Assembly: GCA_039208045.1 (NCBI GenBank)
Contig: JBCCRH010000233.1
Location: forward strand, 1-9,407
Source: JBCCRH01 sp039208045
Lineage (GTDB): Bacteria > Bacteroidota > Bacteroidia > Chitinophagales > Saprospiraceae
Length of the DNA: 9,407 nt
Direction of reading: 5' to 3'
Shown here: piece after piece, positions 1 through 8,000 of the stretch
How the letters are laid out: each line of letters begins with the position of its first letter
Position numbering within the stretch: position 1 is the first letter of the stretch
Position numbers and translations under genes: made by a program
The notes under the pieces: model-generated
The model's database searches: none
What the model saw: the letters and a program-made list of their open reading frames with translations, nothing else
What the model was told of the DNA's origin: nothing

Positions 1-113
1 CTCGATTTGATTTTGAGGAGAAGGGCGTGGAATGGGCACTGCGGGTGTCGCCGCATTATTATAATACTGGAGAGGAGATAGAGCAGGTGGTATTGGCGCT
101 GAAATCGCTGTAG
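1..113 (+). CDS. C-terminal end of a class V PLP-dependent aminotransferase (partial, 5' end outside window)
   Basis: Reading from base 3, 36 codons run without a stop to TAG at 111-113; the other two forward frames close earlier (TGA at 8-10, TAG at 79-81). The peptide contains the motif LRVSPHYYNTGEEIEQ followed by a short amphipathic helix. That is how the small C-terminal domain of class V aminotransferases ends (cysteine desulfurase, selenocysteine lyase and isopenicillin-N epimerase-like enzymes), where an R-[IVL]-S-P-H-x-Y-N-T segment precedes a last helix. These are cytoplasmic PLP enzymes acting on amino-acid substrates. The PLP lysine and substrate-binding residues are outside the window, so the specific reaction cannot be given. 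The gene is convergent with the MutS-like gene, with only 10 bases between the two stop codons and no hairpin terminator in that gap. The family call rests on the short motif alone. Confidence 0.78.
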   Translation, partial: RFDFEEKGVEWALRVSPHYYNTGEEIEQVVLALKSL

Positions 114-123
114 TGCCTAGATA

Positions 124-1914
124 CTAATCACCAATCCGAATCCCCATTTCTTGCATCAGTAGAGTGGCATTAAAACTTTGGCTAACGCCTTTCTTCACGG
201 TGTAGTCAAAATAGAGCTTTCCATCTTTTATCTCGACCTCTAAACATAAGTTTTCGATAGCGCCCCCATACTGCGCTTCCAGCGCACCCAGCTCCAAGTC
301 GTGCGTAGCAATCAAGCCGCCACCCCCGCTTTCGATCAGCTGTTTGATTAACGCTTTAGAGCCAGTGTGGCGATCATTGGAATTCGTGCCTTTTAGGATT
401 TCATCCAACAAAAAGAAGATATTATCACCTCGCTCGACAGCCTCAATGATGAATTTCAGTCGCTTCAACTCAGCATAAAAAGAAGAGGTGCTTTCTTGCA
501 GCGCATCTTGGGTGCGCATGCTCGTATATACCTGCAATGGGGGCGTTTGGAATCGCTTGGCGCAAACGGGAGCACCGGCCATCGCCAAAACGATATTCAG
601 GCCTACCGTTCGCAAAAAGGTACTTTTACCTGCCATATTGGAGCCAGTGATGAGTTTGATGTGGCCCTGCGTTGGCATATCCAAGTTGTTGCCGATACGC
701 TTGGAGGAGTGGATAAGTGGGTGGCCCAATTGGATGGCTTCGAGAGGAGCTTTAGAAGCAATTTCAGGAAACTGCCAGTCTGGATTATTGTAGTGTATCG
801 CTGCCAGGCTACTCAGCGCTTCGAACTGCGCCAACGCTTCAAACCATTGCGGCAGCAGCGCTTTTTGCTTGGCTCGCCATAGCTCTAAGCGCCACACCCA
901 ATGCAAATCCCACAGCCCAAATAGGTTAAGCAGGATGGCAAAGGCATTATACCGTACATTTAGCTGGCTAATGGCATAAGAGAGCTGCTGAATAGCATTC
1001 GATGCCGTACGGTCATTTGCACGAAAGTGCGCCTGTAGCTGCTGCAAATGGGAACTTTCAAAGGAAGCTTGTTCAATATGCTGCATGAGCCGAGCGTAAA
1101 GCCGTAAGCCTTCCTCCGCTTTAGTCGTCAGGCCGTGTACTTCATTGACTCGATCTACTGTTTTTCGGATAATCCAAATGGGAAGTAGAAAAAGTAGAGC
1201 TGCCAAGAAGATAGGCACATTAAAAAACATCAAGACGAGTGCTCCGATTCCCCAAAAGGGCATCAAGTACATTGCTACTTGTAGCCATCGGTTATTGCTC
1301 ACAAAGGGAGTTAAGTCAAGCCACCGCTGTAATAAATCGATATGTTCGAGTTGGTCTTCCGTAGTAGCGCCATAAGCTTGCAAATCTTGTCGCCAAGGGA
1401 GTAGTGGACTCAGCTCTGCCACCGCTTCCTGCCGAGCCTTGATCATTTCGATCGCTACGCCCTCCTTCAAGTAGTTCGCCAAGGCTCGCTCGCCGATAGC
1501 AGTTGAGCAACGATTCGCAAATTGAAATACCGAGTAGGGCCCAAAAATATCCAAATCCACCGTGTACGGATGTTGGGCATCGACCCAAGCGGCTCCATCC
1601 GGAAAATTGGAGTGATCACCTTCCAATGTATCCAGTTCCCAACTATTAATCATAGCCAACTGCCGATGATGTTGCTCTGCCTCCTGGATAGCCGTATGCC
1701 AGCGCATAAAGCGGTAAAACAAAGGAAGAAACACAAAGATAAAACCTACCGCCGCCATCCAATTCGTGCTAAGCAAATAGATGCTTACTCCTATTGCTAA
1801 GGTAAAAACGATGAGCCGAATGAAGGAGTAGCGGCCATATTTTTGGTGCAGTTGATCGGCAGTGGTGGTGTGGGTGGTGTGGTTTTGTTGGTAGTTAGCT
1901 TGGCGTTTTTTCAT
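124..1914 (-). CDS. Membrane-anchored MutS-family ATPase (MutS domain V protein without mismatch-recognition domains)
   Basis: 596 residues. The C-terminal third is a full MutS-type ABC ATPase: GHPLI at 397-401, Walker A GSNMAGKST at 424-432, the STSSFYAEL signature at 475-483, Walker B FFLLDE at 500-505 with catalytic Glu505, a GTNSNDRHTG D-loop region at 509-518, and switch histidine in IATHD at 535-539. The N-terminal part is unlike MutS1, which is usually about 850 residues. Hydrophobic stretches at about 31-49, 52-69, 211-230 and 232-250, and perhaps 322-340, look like membrane helices. No mismatch-binding F-x-E domain is visible. The segment at about 250-350 may correspond to the helical lever/core region. 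A role in sensing or remodelling DNA at the membrane is inference; replicative mismatch repair is unlikely. The start is the first ATG, with a basic MKKRQ N-terminus and no Shine-Dalgarno, as is common in Bacteroidota. A promoter candidate lies directly upstream. Residues 10-18 are His/Thr-rich low complexity. Confidence 0.9.
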   Translation of the reverse strand: MKKRQANYQQNHTTHTTTADQLHQKYGRYSFIRLIVFTLAIGVSIYLLSTNWMAAVGFIFVFLPLFYRFMRWHTAIQEAEQHHRQLAMINSWELDTLEGDHSNFPDGAAWVDAQHPYTVDLDIFGPYSVFQFANRCSTAIGERALANYLKEGVAIEMIKARQEAVAELSPLLPWRQDLQAYGATTEDQLEHIDLLQRWLDLTPFVSNNRWLQVAMYLMPFWGIGALVLMFFNVPIFLAALLFLLPIWIIRKTVDRVNEVHGLTTKAEEGLRLYARLMQHIEQASFESSHLQQLQAHFRANDRTASNAIQQLSYAISQLNVRYNAFAILLNLFGLWDLHWVWRLELWRAKQKALLPQWFEALAQFEALSSLAAIHYNNPDWQFPEIASKAPLEAIQLGHPLIHSSKRIGNNLDMPTQGHIKLITGSNMAGKSTFLRTVGLNIVLAMAGAPVCAKRFQTPPLQVYTSMRTQDALQESTSSFYAELKRLKFIIEAVERGDNIFFLLDEILKGTNSNDRHTGSKALIKQLIESGGGGLIATHDLELGALEAQYGGAIENLCLEVEIKDGKLYFDYTVKKGVSQSFNATLLMQEMGIRIGD

Positions 1915-1928
1915 TAGAATTTGTGAGA

Positions 1929-1966
1929 AAATTTTTAAACGAATTTCCTCGCAAAATTAAAAATTT
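1929..1966. repeat. Perfect 10-bp AT-only inverted repeat in the promoter region of the MutS-like gene
   Basis: AAATTTTTAA at 1929-1938 is the exact reverse complement of TTAAAAATTT at 1957-1966, with an 18-base spacer. The left end of the minus-strand -7 promoter element (1952-1959) overlaps the second arm, so the repeat would flank the predicted transcription start. It could be an operator. It could also be a weak hairpin ending transcription of the gene at 1993-5064, although an AT-only stem with an 18-base loop and no following T-run makes a poor intrinsic terminator. Chance pairing in AT-rich DNA is possible. Confidence 0.45.
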
Positions 1967-1983
1967 CTTGTGCACTACACCAA
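1952..1983 (-). promoter_or_regulatory. Candidate Bacteroidota-type promoter of the MutS-like gene
   Basis: On the minus strand, TAATTTTG at 1959-1952 matches the Bacteroidota housekeeping -7 consensus TAnnTTTG exactly. A TTG (1983-1981, inside AATTGG) lies 21 bases upstream and could be the -33 element. Transcription would begin near 1945, giving a leader of about 30 bases before the ATG at 1914-1912. This implies that the MutS-like gene is transcribed independently of the two giant genes upstream. The spacing is at the long end of what is usual, so the -33 assignment is less secure than the -7. Confidence 0.55.
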
Positions 1984-1992
1984 TTTCATTCC

Positions 1993-4900
1993 CTAATCCA
2001 CCGCATGCGTCAAATGGTCAAATCGGAGGCCACTCGTGCCGCCGCCGCGGCCCACTTGTTTTTTGTGGCCTTGCCAAACTAAGGTTTTGCCGCCAAACCA
2101 TCTGGCTCGATGCCAGGTGCTCGTTATGATGCGCCCGGCTTTGGGGATTTCTTCCTCTTGGATGTAGTAGGGTGTCGGTATTTTGCTCAGCAATTGGGTT
2201 CTTGGGCGGATGGCATTGTCGAATTGGCCGATACTGCGGGGCATACTGGCCCGCTGTAGTTGGATCGATCGAGCCGAGCTGGGCAACTGAACAGGGATGA
2301 AGGGGATGAAATATTCGGGTACCGTTTCAAATAGTTTATACTTGATTTTGGAAGTGTAGTCTGGATTTTGAGTGGGTATTTCTTCTTTTTCTTTTAAAAG
2401 CGCTTGCAGGTGCAGGCTCGCCTCATGTCCCTGCTGCCCACCATTTAAACCATCCGAAATGATCTGTTCGATGCCCCAGACCATATTGGCCATTTCATCT
2501 CGGATAAACTGCACTTTTTCGATAGGCTTGCTTTCTAAAATATCAGGAATGACCGGCGCTAGCAGCAAAAAGCTATCAGGCGCTGCATTGGCCGATTCGT
2601 TTTCCAACTGGAAAACGCTCCACTTGCGGTGGTTACCACCCGGTACGCCATCCACTTTATTGGAGGCCTGTACCAAGGTGCGGATACCAAAGTTGTCTTT
2701 TACTTCAATACCCTCAATCTCCGTAAGGCTTCCCACATCCGCGACATGCGGCACCAAGTACCAATTACCGGCGTAGTTGACCACAAAATCTAATAGCAAC
2801 AACTTCGATACATCCGTCGTATTGATAATCATATTACTCATATCTACCTGCTGCTCTTCCATCTCCCACCACCTTGGATTTGGCATTCCTGGAAAGGAGA
2901 GCTTGGCCGGCACGAGGGTGTTCGTAAAGCTTTTGGTCACCTCCTTCTGGAAATCCTGCCCTGCCATATCAGTAATGGAGGGCTTTCCTACGCCCAAATC
3001 CACAGCATACCAATCCAACTGCCCTCCCTCATATTCTTTTCCTTTCAGTTGATACGCATCTTTTTTATTGTTGTCAAAGCCTGGTGCTTGGCATTGGAAC
3101 TGATGCTCTAAGCTGGAGTCGTTCCAGGCAGGGGTTGGGGGATCGATATTGAGGAATAACTCAGCCGACCATGCTCGGAATGCTTGTTCCAACTGCTTCA
3201 GCTCTTGACTTTGGAAAAGTGAGATTCCTGCCTGAAGGGCTTGGTAAAGACCAGCCCCATCTATAGAGCGATGTTGAGCGGCATGGAGCACCATCCAATT
3301 TTCTTCATTCGAAAGCAATTGTGCATAAGCAATGTACGCATTCTGGAAGTCCTTAGGGTCAGCAAAGTCACCTGCCTGAGGCTCAGAGGGTAGTACAATC
3401 GGATAGGCGGCTAAATAACCTTGCTTATACGTTTGTAAGATCGAAGGATCACTACCGAACTGTTGTTCCAATAGCCTTACCCAGTAATTACCCATTTCAA
3501 GGCGGAGCATCCAATCTTTTTGAATATCGACAGCTACGCGCTCGGCGAGATATTCAAGAGGTTCTTCATTGTGGTAAGCTTGGTATGCCGGTTGATCTAC
3601 CATCTGTGTATAGCGGTTAATCGCAGTCGTTTTTAGGCCTAATTTGCTGTATACAATTGTTCCCGCGTCATCTCCCTCGTACTCTCCCATTTGCCATTGC
3701 CGACACAGCATCCACATCGCATCGCGTACTTCCGCTCGGAGTGATTGTTCAAAATTTAGAGAACGGCTCCTTGGCTCCAAGGCATTCCAACCCAAGAATG
3801 CCAATGGACAAGGTTTTATCCCCACCGGATCAGGGCAAAGCGCTTCTTGTTCTAGCTCATAGCGATCTTCGATAGCCTCTATACTCCGATTTTCTGTCTC
3901 TACTTTTTCTAGCTCCGCTGGGGTTTGCGTTACAATTAGCTCTACTGGGTCGCGTGCTTCTGTCCGAATGACCTTCGTCTTGCAACCTTCCAATTCTCTA
4001 TCCGTCTTGATCAGAATAGGTAGGTCTCCTCCCTTTTCTTTTCGCTGAAAGCCACTCAGGTAGAAACTTCCACTCCGCTCCTCGTAGATGAAATCAGAAA
4101 CATATAGTCGAAAATCTACCTCAAAGCCCTTTATCCAATCCAGTCGTTCGTGAGGCTTCGATTTGCTTAGATCAAACCGAGCTACAAAGTGCGCTAAAGT
4201 TTTTTTATCATAAGCTAACACATACACATAAGGCTTAACATAGAGCAGTTTGCGCACCTTACAAGAAGCGTTCAGCCCAGCAAAACTCAGTGGCTCTAGT
4301 ATCAATTTTTCACCTTCATACACTCCTTGGGTAATAAAAATATCCTGATCGCTATGCCCTCCCAAAATAAACCCCTTTGACGATTCTGGCACAATGGCGT
4401 CTATTTCATCCACCATAGCCTTACCCGAAGGATATTGAAGGATATGTGCAAGCGCCTGCTGCTTTTCCAAGTGGGCATTGAGTAAAAAACCATTCCAACC
4501 CTCTGACTTATTGGTACCTCCCACAAATAGCATTTGGTTGGCACCAAATGAGCAGGCATCGTACAATTGGTCATCTCCACCTATCGTTCCAAGCATCGAA
4601 GTAAGCAGCTCTCCATTACTAGCATTCATCCATTGAATTCCAATTCGATCCTGCCCGTAATTGTCCCAACCCGAAATCACAAACTCCTTGGAGTTTAAGG
4701 GCGTCAACTCGATAAGGTTTCTAGTGTGATCGTTGTTAATACGCCTTGCATAAGCCATCCCTCCTTGATCGTAGATATGTAGCACCAGGTGATCCCTACG
4801 CAAGTTATTTTTGGTTAAGATACTCCCCGTTACTATTATATGCTCAGGATCAATAGCCCACACCTTGCTAAAATAACAGGTTTCGCCAGGAACGCTGTAC

Positions 4901-5064
4901 GTGTATTGGCTTAGCAGCTTGCCCGAAGCATCAAATCGTACGATCAAACCGCGATCTTGAAGACGACCGACCGCCACAAAATTTTCTGATTTGGGAATGC
5001 TAGTAATGCTGGAGAGCGAAGCGGAAGCTTCTTTCGGATGGTATCTATTGAAAAAACTGGTCAT
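1993..5064 (-). CDS. Giant uncharacterised protein: N-terminal seven-repeat beta-propeller-like domain fused to a conserved C-terminal region
   Basis: 1023 residues, function not known to me. Residues 18-365 contain about seven units of roughly 50 residues, starting near 18, 67, 117, 167, 220, 269 and 320. Each has a pattern like FVAVGRLQDRGLIVRFDASG: a strand, a Gly turn, then a strand ending in Asp/Asn. This suggests a seven-bladed propeller, a common binding platform. An acidic linker (383-409) follows. The rest carries Trp-rich blocks: WNALEPRSRSLNFEQSLRAE (426-445), WMLCRQWQMGEYEGDDAG (451-468), FPGMPNPRWWEMEEQQVD (724-741), DEMANMVWGIE (856-866) and a basic Gly-rich tail, GRGGGTSGLRFDHL (1005-1018). 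From memory these blocks define an uncharacterised family with actinobacterial and myxobacterial members, usually without a propeller. There is no signal peptide or membrane helix, so the protein is probably cytoplasmic unless exported by another route. The ATG lies 20 bases after the stop of the upstream giant gene, so the two are probably co-transcribed. No Shine-Dalgarno is evident. Confidence 0.85.
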   Translation of the reverse strand: MTSFFNRYHPKEASASLSSITSIPKSENFVAVGRLQDRGLIVRFDASGKLLSQYTYSVPGETCYFSKVWAIDPEHIIVTGSILTKNNLRRDHLVLHIYDQGGMAYARRINNDHTRNLIELTPLNSKEFVISGWDNYGQDRIGIQWMNASNGELLTSMLGTIGGDDQLYDACSFGANQMLFVGGTNKSEGWNGFLLNAHLEKQQALAHILQYPSGKAMVDEIDAIVPESSKGFILGGHSDQDIFITQGVYEGEKLILEPLSFAGLNASCKVRKLLYVKPYVYVLAYDKKTLAHFVARFDLSKSKPHERLDWIKGFEVDFRLYVSDFIYEERSGSFYLSGFQRKEKGGDLPILIKTDRELEGCKTKVIRTEARDPVELIVTQTPAELEKVETENRSIEAIEDRYELEQEALCPDPVGIKPCPLAFLGWNALEPRSRSLNFEQSLRAEVRDAMWMLCRQWQMGEYEGDDAGTIVYSKLGLKTTAINRYTQMVDQPAYQAYHNEEPLEYLAERVAVDIQKDWMLRLEMGNYWVRLLEQQFGSDPSILQTYKQGYLAAYPIVLPSEPQAGDFADPKDFQNAYIAYAQLLSNEENWMVLHAAQHRSIDGAGLYQALQAGISLFQSQELKQLEQAFRAWSAELFLNIDPPTPAWNDSSLEHQFQCQAPGFDNNKKDAYQLKGKEYEGGQLDWYAVDLGVGKPSITDMAGQDFQKEVTKSFTNTLVPAKLSFPGMPNPRWWEMEEQQVDMSNMIINTTDVSKLLLLDFVVNYAGNWYLVPHVADVGSLTEIEGIEVKDNFGIRTLVQASNKVDGVPGGNHRKWSVFQLENESANAAPDSFLLLAPVIPDILESKPIEKVQFIRDEMANMVWGIEQIISDGLNGGQQGHEASLHLQALLKEKEEIPTQNPDYTSKIKYKLFETVPEYFIPFIPVQLPSSARSIQLQRASMPRSIGQFDNAIRPRTQLLSKIPTPYYIQEEEIPKAGRIITSTWHRARWFGGKTLVWQGHKKQVGRGGGTSGLRFDHLTHAVD

Positions 5065-5084
5065 AGTACTGGTTTTTGAAGGGA

Positions 5085-8000
5085 TTAGACTTGGTTTGCG
5101 TCATTAAAATTCAAGGCTACCGTCTGTCGGTGATCACTGGTAACGGGGCTTAGAATACCGGGCAAGAATGGATTGAATGCTGACCCTGCTTGCTGCTGAA
5201 GCAAGTCGGGATCAATAGCACGTAGCATAGCCATCTCCAAGGTTTCATTGAGGGTATCCACTAAGTCATCCCAGACCCATTCCCCTTTTATTCTGGGTGG
5301 AATGGCAAGCAGAATCGTCTGTGGAGCTTCCGATTGCGGTTCCTTATAGTTGAAGGAAACGCCCGTGGTTTCCTGCCGATAAGGAATCTTTTCGACCCAC
5401 TCGTCAATCAGTAAGCCACAGCCATAGCCGTCCTCATTGTCTACCAGCCCACGTGGCATATTCAGCACTAAGGAAAGGGGATCTCCTGCAATTTCTATTT
5501 TGGCTTCCTCAAACTCAATGGCTAGCCATTGGTCATCTTTTTGATAAGGTAGCTGAATGGGGTATAGTTCATTCATAGAGGTAGCTCCAAAACCATTCGC
5601 CAATATCGTACAGAGCTGCCAGTTCTTGAGCTTGTCCCGCACCTTAGTCACACCGCTCAGCCAATCTTCCATCACCAAAGGAGAGATAGCATTCCGCGTT
5701 ACACTCGCTTTATCCTTTACAGCGGATTGTACACTGGCAAAGTTGGGGAGCTTAAATTTAGGCGCAACTGGCACAGCTTTCCCGACACACGCTTTAATTG
5801 CATTAACATGCTTGTCCTTCCGTTCTTCTATCGTATCGGCTGACTCTTGCCGAATAGCATCAGCCTCTTCTAAGCGTTTTATCATTTCTTTTTCTACCCG
5901 CTCCGCCTGCGCTTTCAACTCAGCAAGGCTTTGCTTATCATACTTGAGCATATTACGAGGCATTGCACCCAATAGGCCAAATAGGGCCACATCAACTAAT
6001 TGATCACGCAGCTTATCCATAGCTTGATTATCCGCAGCACCATTGACTTCAGTCAAGGCATCTACAACTGTTAGTGCCGCCTGTAATGATTGCAGTGCTG
6101 TCGCTAAATCTATATTTTGGAATCGCTCTTTGAGCTCATTAATATCGTAATCTGATATAGGGCCCGCCGCAGTGTCTATTGAAGACGGTGTCTGAAAATG
6201 CGTAGGCTCTAGTACTTGTGAATCCGTCAGTACTTTGTATAGGCACCTTGCCAAAGGCAGGATTTCGAAGAAACTCTTCTTCTCAATCCCCCAGCCGTCG
6301 CGGTCTCTAAAATTGACTTCCAGTTTCTGACCATCCTGAATTTTACTCTTTGTTTTTAACCAATATAGGATGAGCTGTGGTAACAGACTATTTTCCTCCG
6401 CAAAAGCATCATTCAGTAGGAAGATCGTATCGATGGGCTGTAAAGCAAGCTCTTGCAAACTAACTTCTAGCGTATCTCTTAGCTCCGTATCGGTATCCGG
6501 ATTGCTAATAATAGCTGCTTTACATGCAATAAGCGCAGGGTCACCTAGCTGCTCGCCCAGCCATGTATTAAGGTGGGGCGCGGCAAAAGCGCGCGGGCTA
6601 TCCTCAGCACTTGACCAAAAGCCCATCTGCTTACTCGGTGTTTTGAGGAACATGCCGAATCGTTGATTTAGCACAATGCCAGAGCGCGGCGTTTCAATGA
6701 ATTGGGGGTCAGGTATTTTCTTCCCATCACCAATGGCATTCAGTATCGCCCCTGCTCGTTGGTGGTTGCCCAAAACAGACTGGTGTATCCCTTCGGCCAT
6801 GGTCAAATCTGCAATGGCATCAATGATATTTTCCAAATCCTCTGCTGTAGCATGTATGGCTTGTAGCTCTGTATTAGAAATGCCTGATCCTTGCAGATAC
6901 GTCTGAATACTTTGCCCTCCGCTACGGTATGCCTGCAATAGGTGGAGGCCATGCACTACATTATTACTTTCGACCACATCTTCTCTGCCCGCATCTGCGG
7001 CGGCACTAAGCGGGAACTTTTTCCGTAAGGTATAAATGTATTGGTCCAGCTCTAGGGCGACATTGGCAGCACTTTTTTCATGCAAAGCGCGCTCGAAGCG
7101 ATAGCCTAGCAGTGCTCCTAGCTCTTGCCCGTTCTGCATCCCTTGAATGATCTCCCTAGCCAATCGCACCCACTGCGAGCTGATATTGACCTCCATCGAT
7201 GCTTTGTCTTTCGACAGAAAGCCCTGCCGCAGCACGGCACTACTCGTGGCCTGCGCAATGGAAGGTGCATGGATAAAGCCCGCATTCCCCACCTCGTAAG
7301 TCAGCGGGAACGTATGCTTACCATTAGCAAAATGACTCGGAATTTCAGATTTGGGTACAGGAACGCGTTGATCAGTGCGCCGCACATTAAGCAACCAACC
7401 AAATGCTCCTAAATAGCTGCCCTTTGCCTCTTTCTTACGCATATTTTCCAGGCGACTGCCCACTACACCACTCCACCAAGCATCCATCCGGTAGGTACAC
7501 AGGTCAAGGTGTTCCACCAAAAGGCGCTCTAGTCTAGCCGTAGGAATGCTCTGATTGTTAGCCATCAGCTGCTGCAAACTCGCCCTAAACTTTTGTATGG
7601 ATGCGCTATTGTTTAGCTCATTAATGATACCAGGGGGTAGCTCGTTATTGGCATTGATATATCTATAAAAGATGGCGTCGCAGTCTTTTTGAGAAAACAA
7701 GTTCATAAATTCCTGATCGACCCAGCGCTTAGTATGGGCTTTTGCCCAAAGCACTTCCCACACTTTCAGTAGAAAAGATTGCCGAAGCATGAGGTAAAGC
7801 AGACTATGCGACTTGGCATTCTTTGTCAAATAGTTTTTGACGATATTCCCCGTATTAGCCTCATCCAATAAGTAGCTAATGTAGTCGTTCGTCAAGGGCG
7901 TCGCTTCGGACAGAGGCGCCTCATCAATCAGGTTGCTTGTAATCTTATTACCAAAAGGAAACCAAGTGAGCATCGATGCTCGCGTTTGCTGAGAGAGCAA

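Noticed and set aside
496..882. Forward-strand open frames inside the MutS-like gene (also 488-793, 1145-1375, 1522-1800)
   Set aside because: They lie opposite a gene with unmistakable ATPase motifs, and their translations show no recognisable domain and Cys/Arg-rich antisense-like composition.
124..1914. Canonical mismatch-repair gene mutS or mutS2
   Set aside because: Too short for MutS1, no mismatch-recognition domain, no C-terminal Smr nuclease domain as in MutS2, and clear hydrophobic segments; no gene symbol assigned.
1923..2129. 68-codon forward open frame across the gap upstream of the MutS-like gene
   Set aside because: It overlaps the C-terminal coding region of the giant gene and the promoter region, and the peptide looks like an antisense translation.
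5065..5084. Separate promoter or terminator between the two giant genes
   Set aside because: The 20-base gap holds no -7 element, hairpin or T-run, which favours a single transcript.
5557..6003. 148-codon forward open frame opposite the large gene (and similar frames at 2372-2776, 2777-3052, 6370-6666, 6676-6906, 7125-7412, 8898-9185)
   Set aside because: All are antisense to a long, continuous coding frame with family-like motifs; none shows its own start context or recognisable domain.
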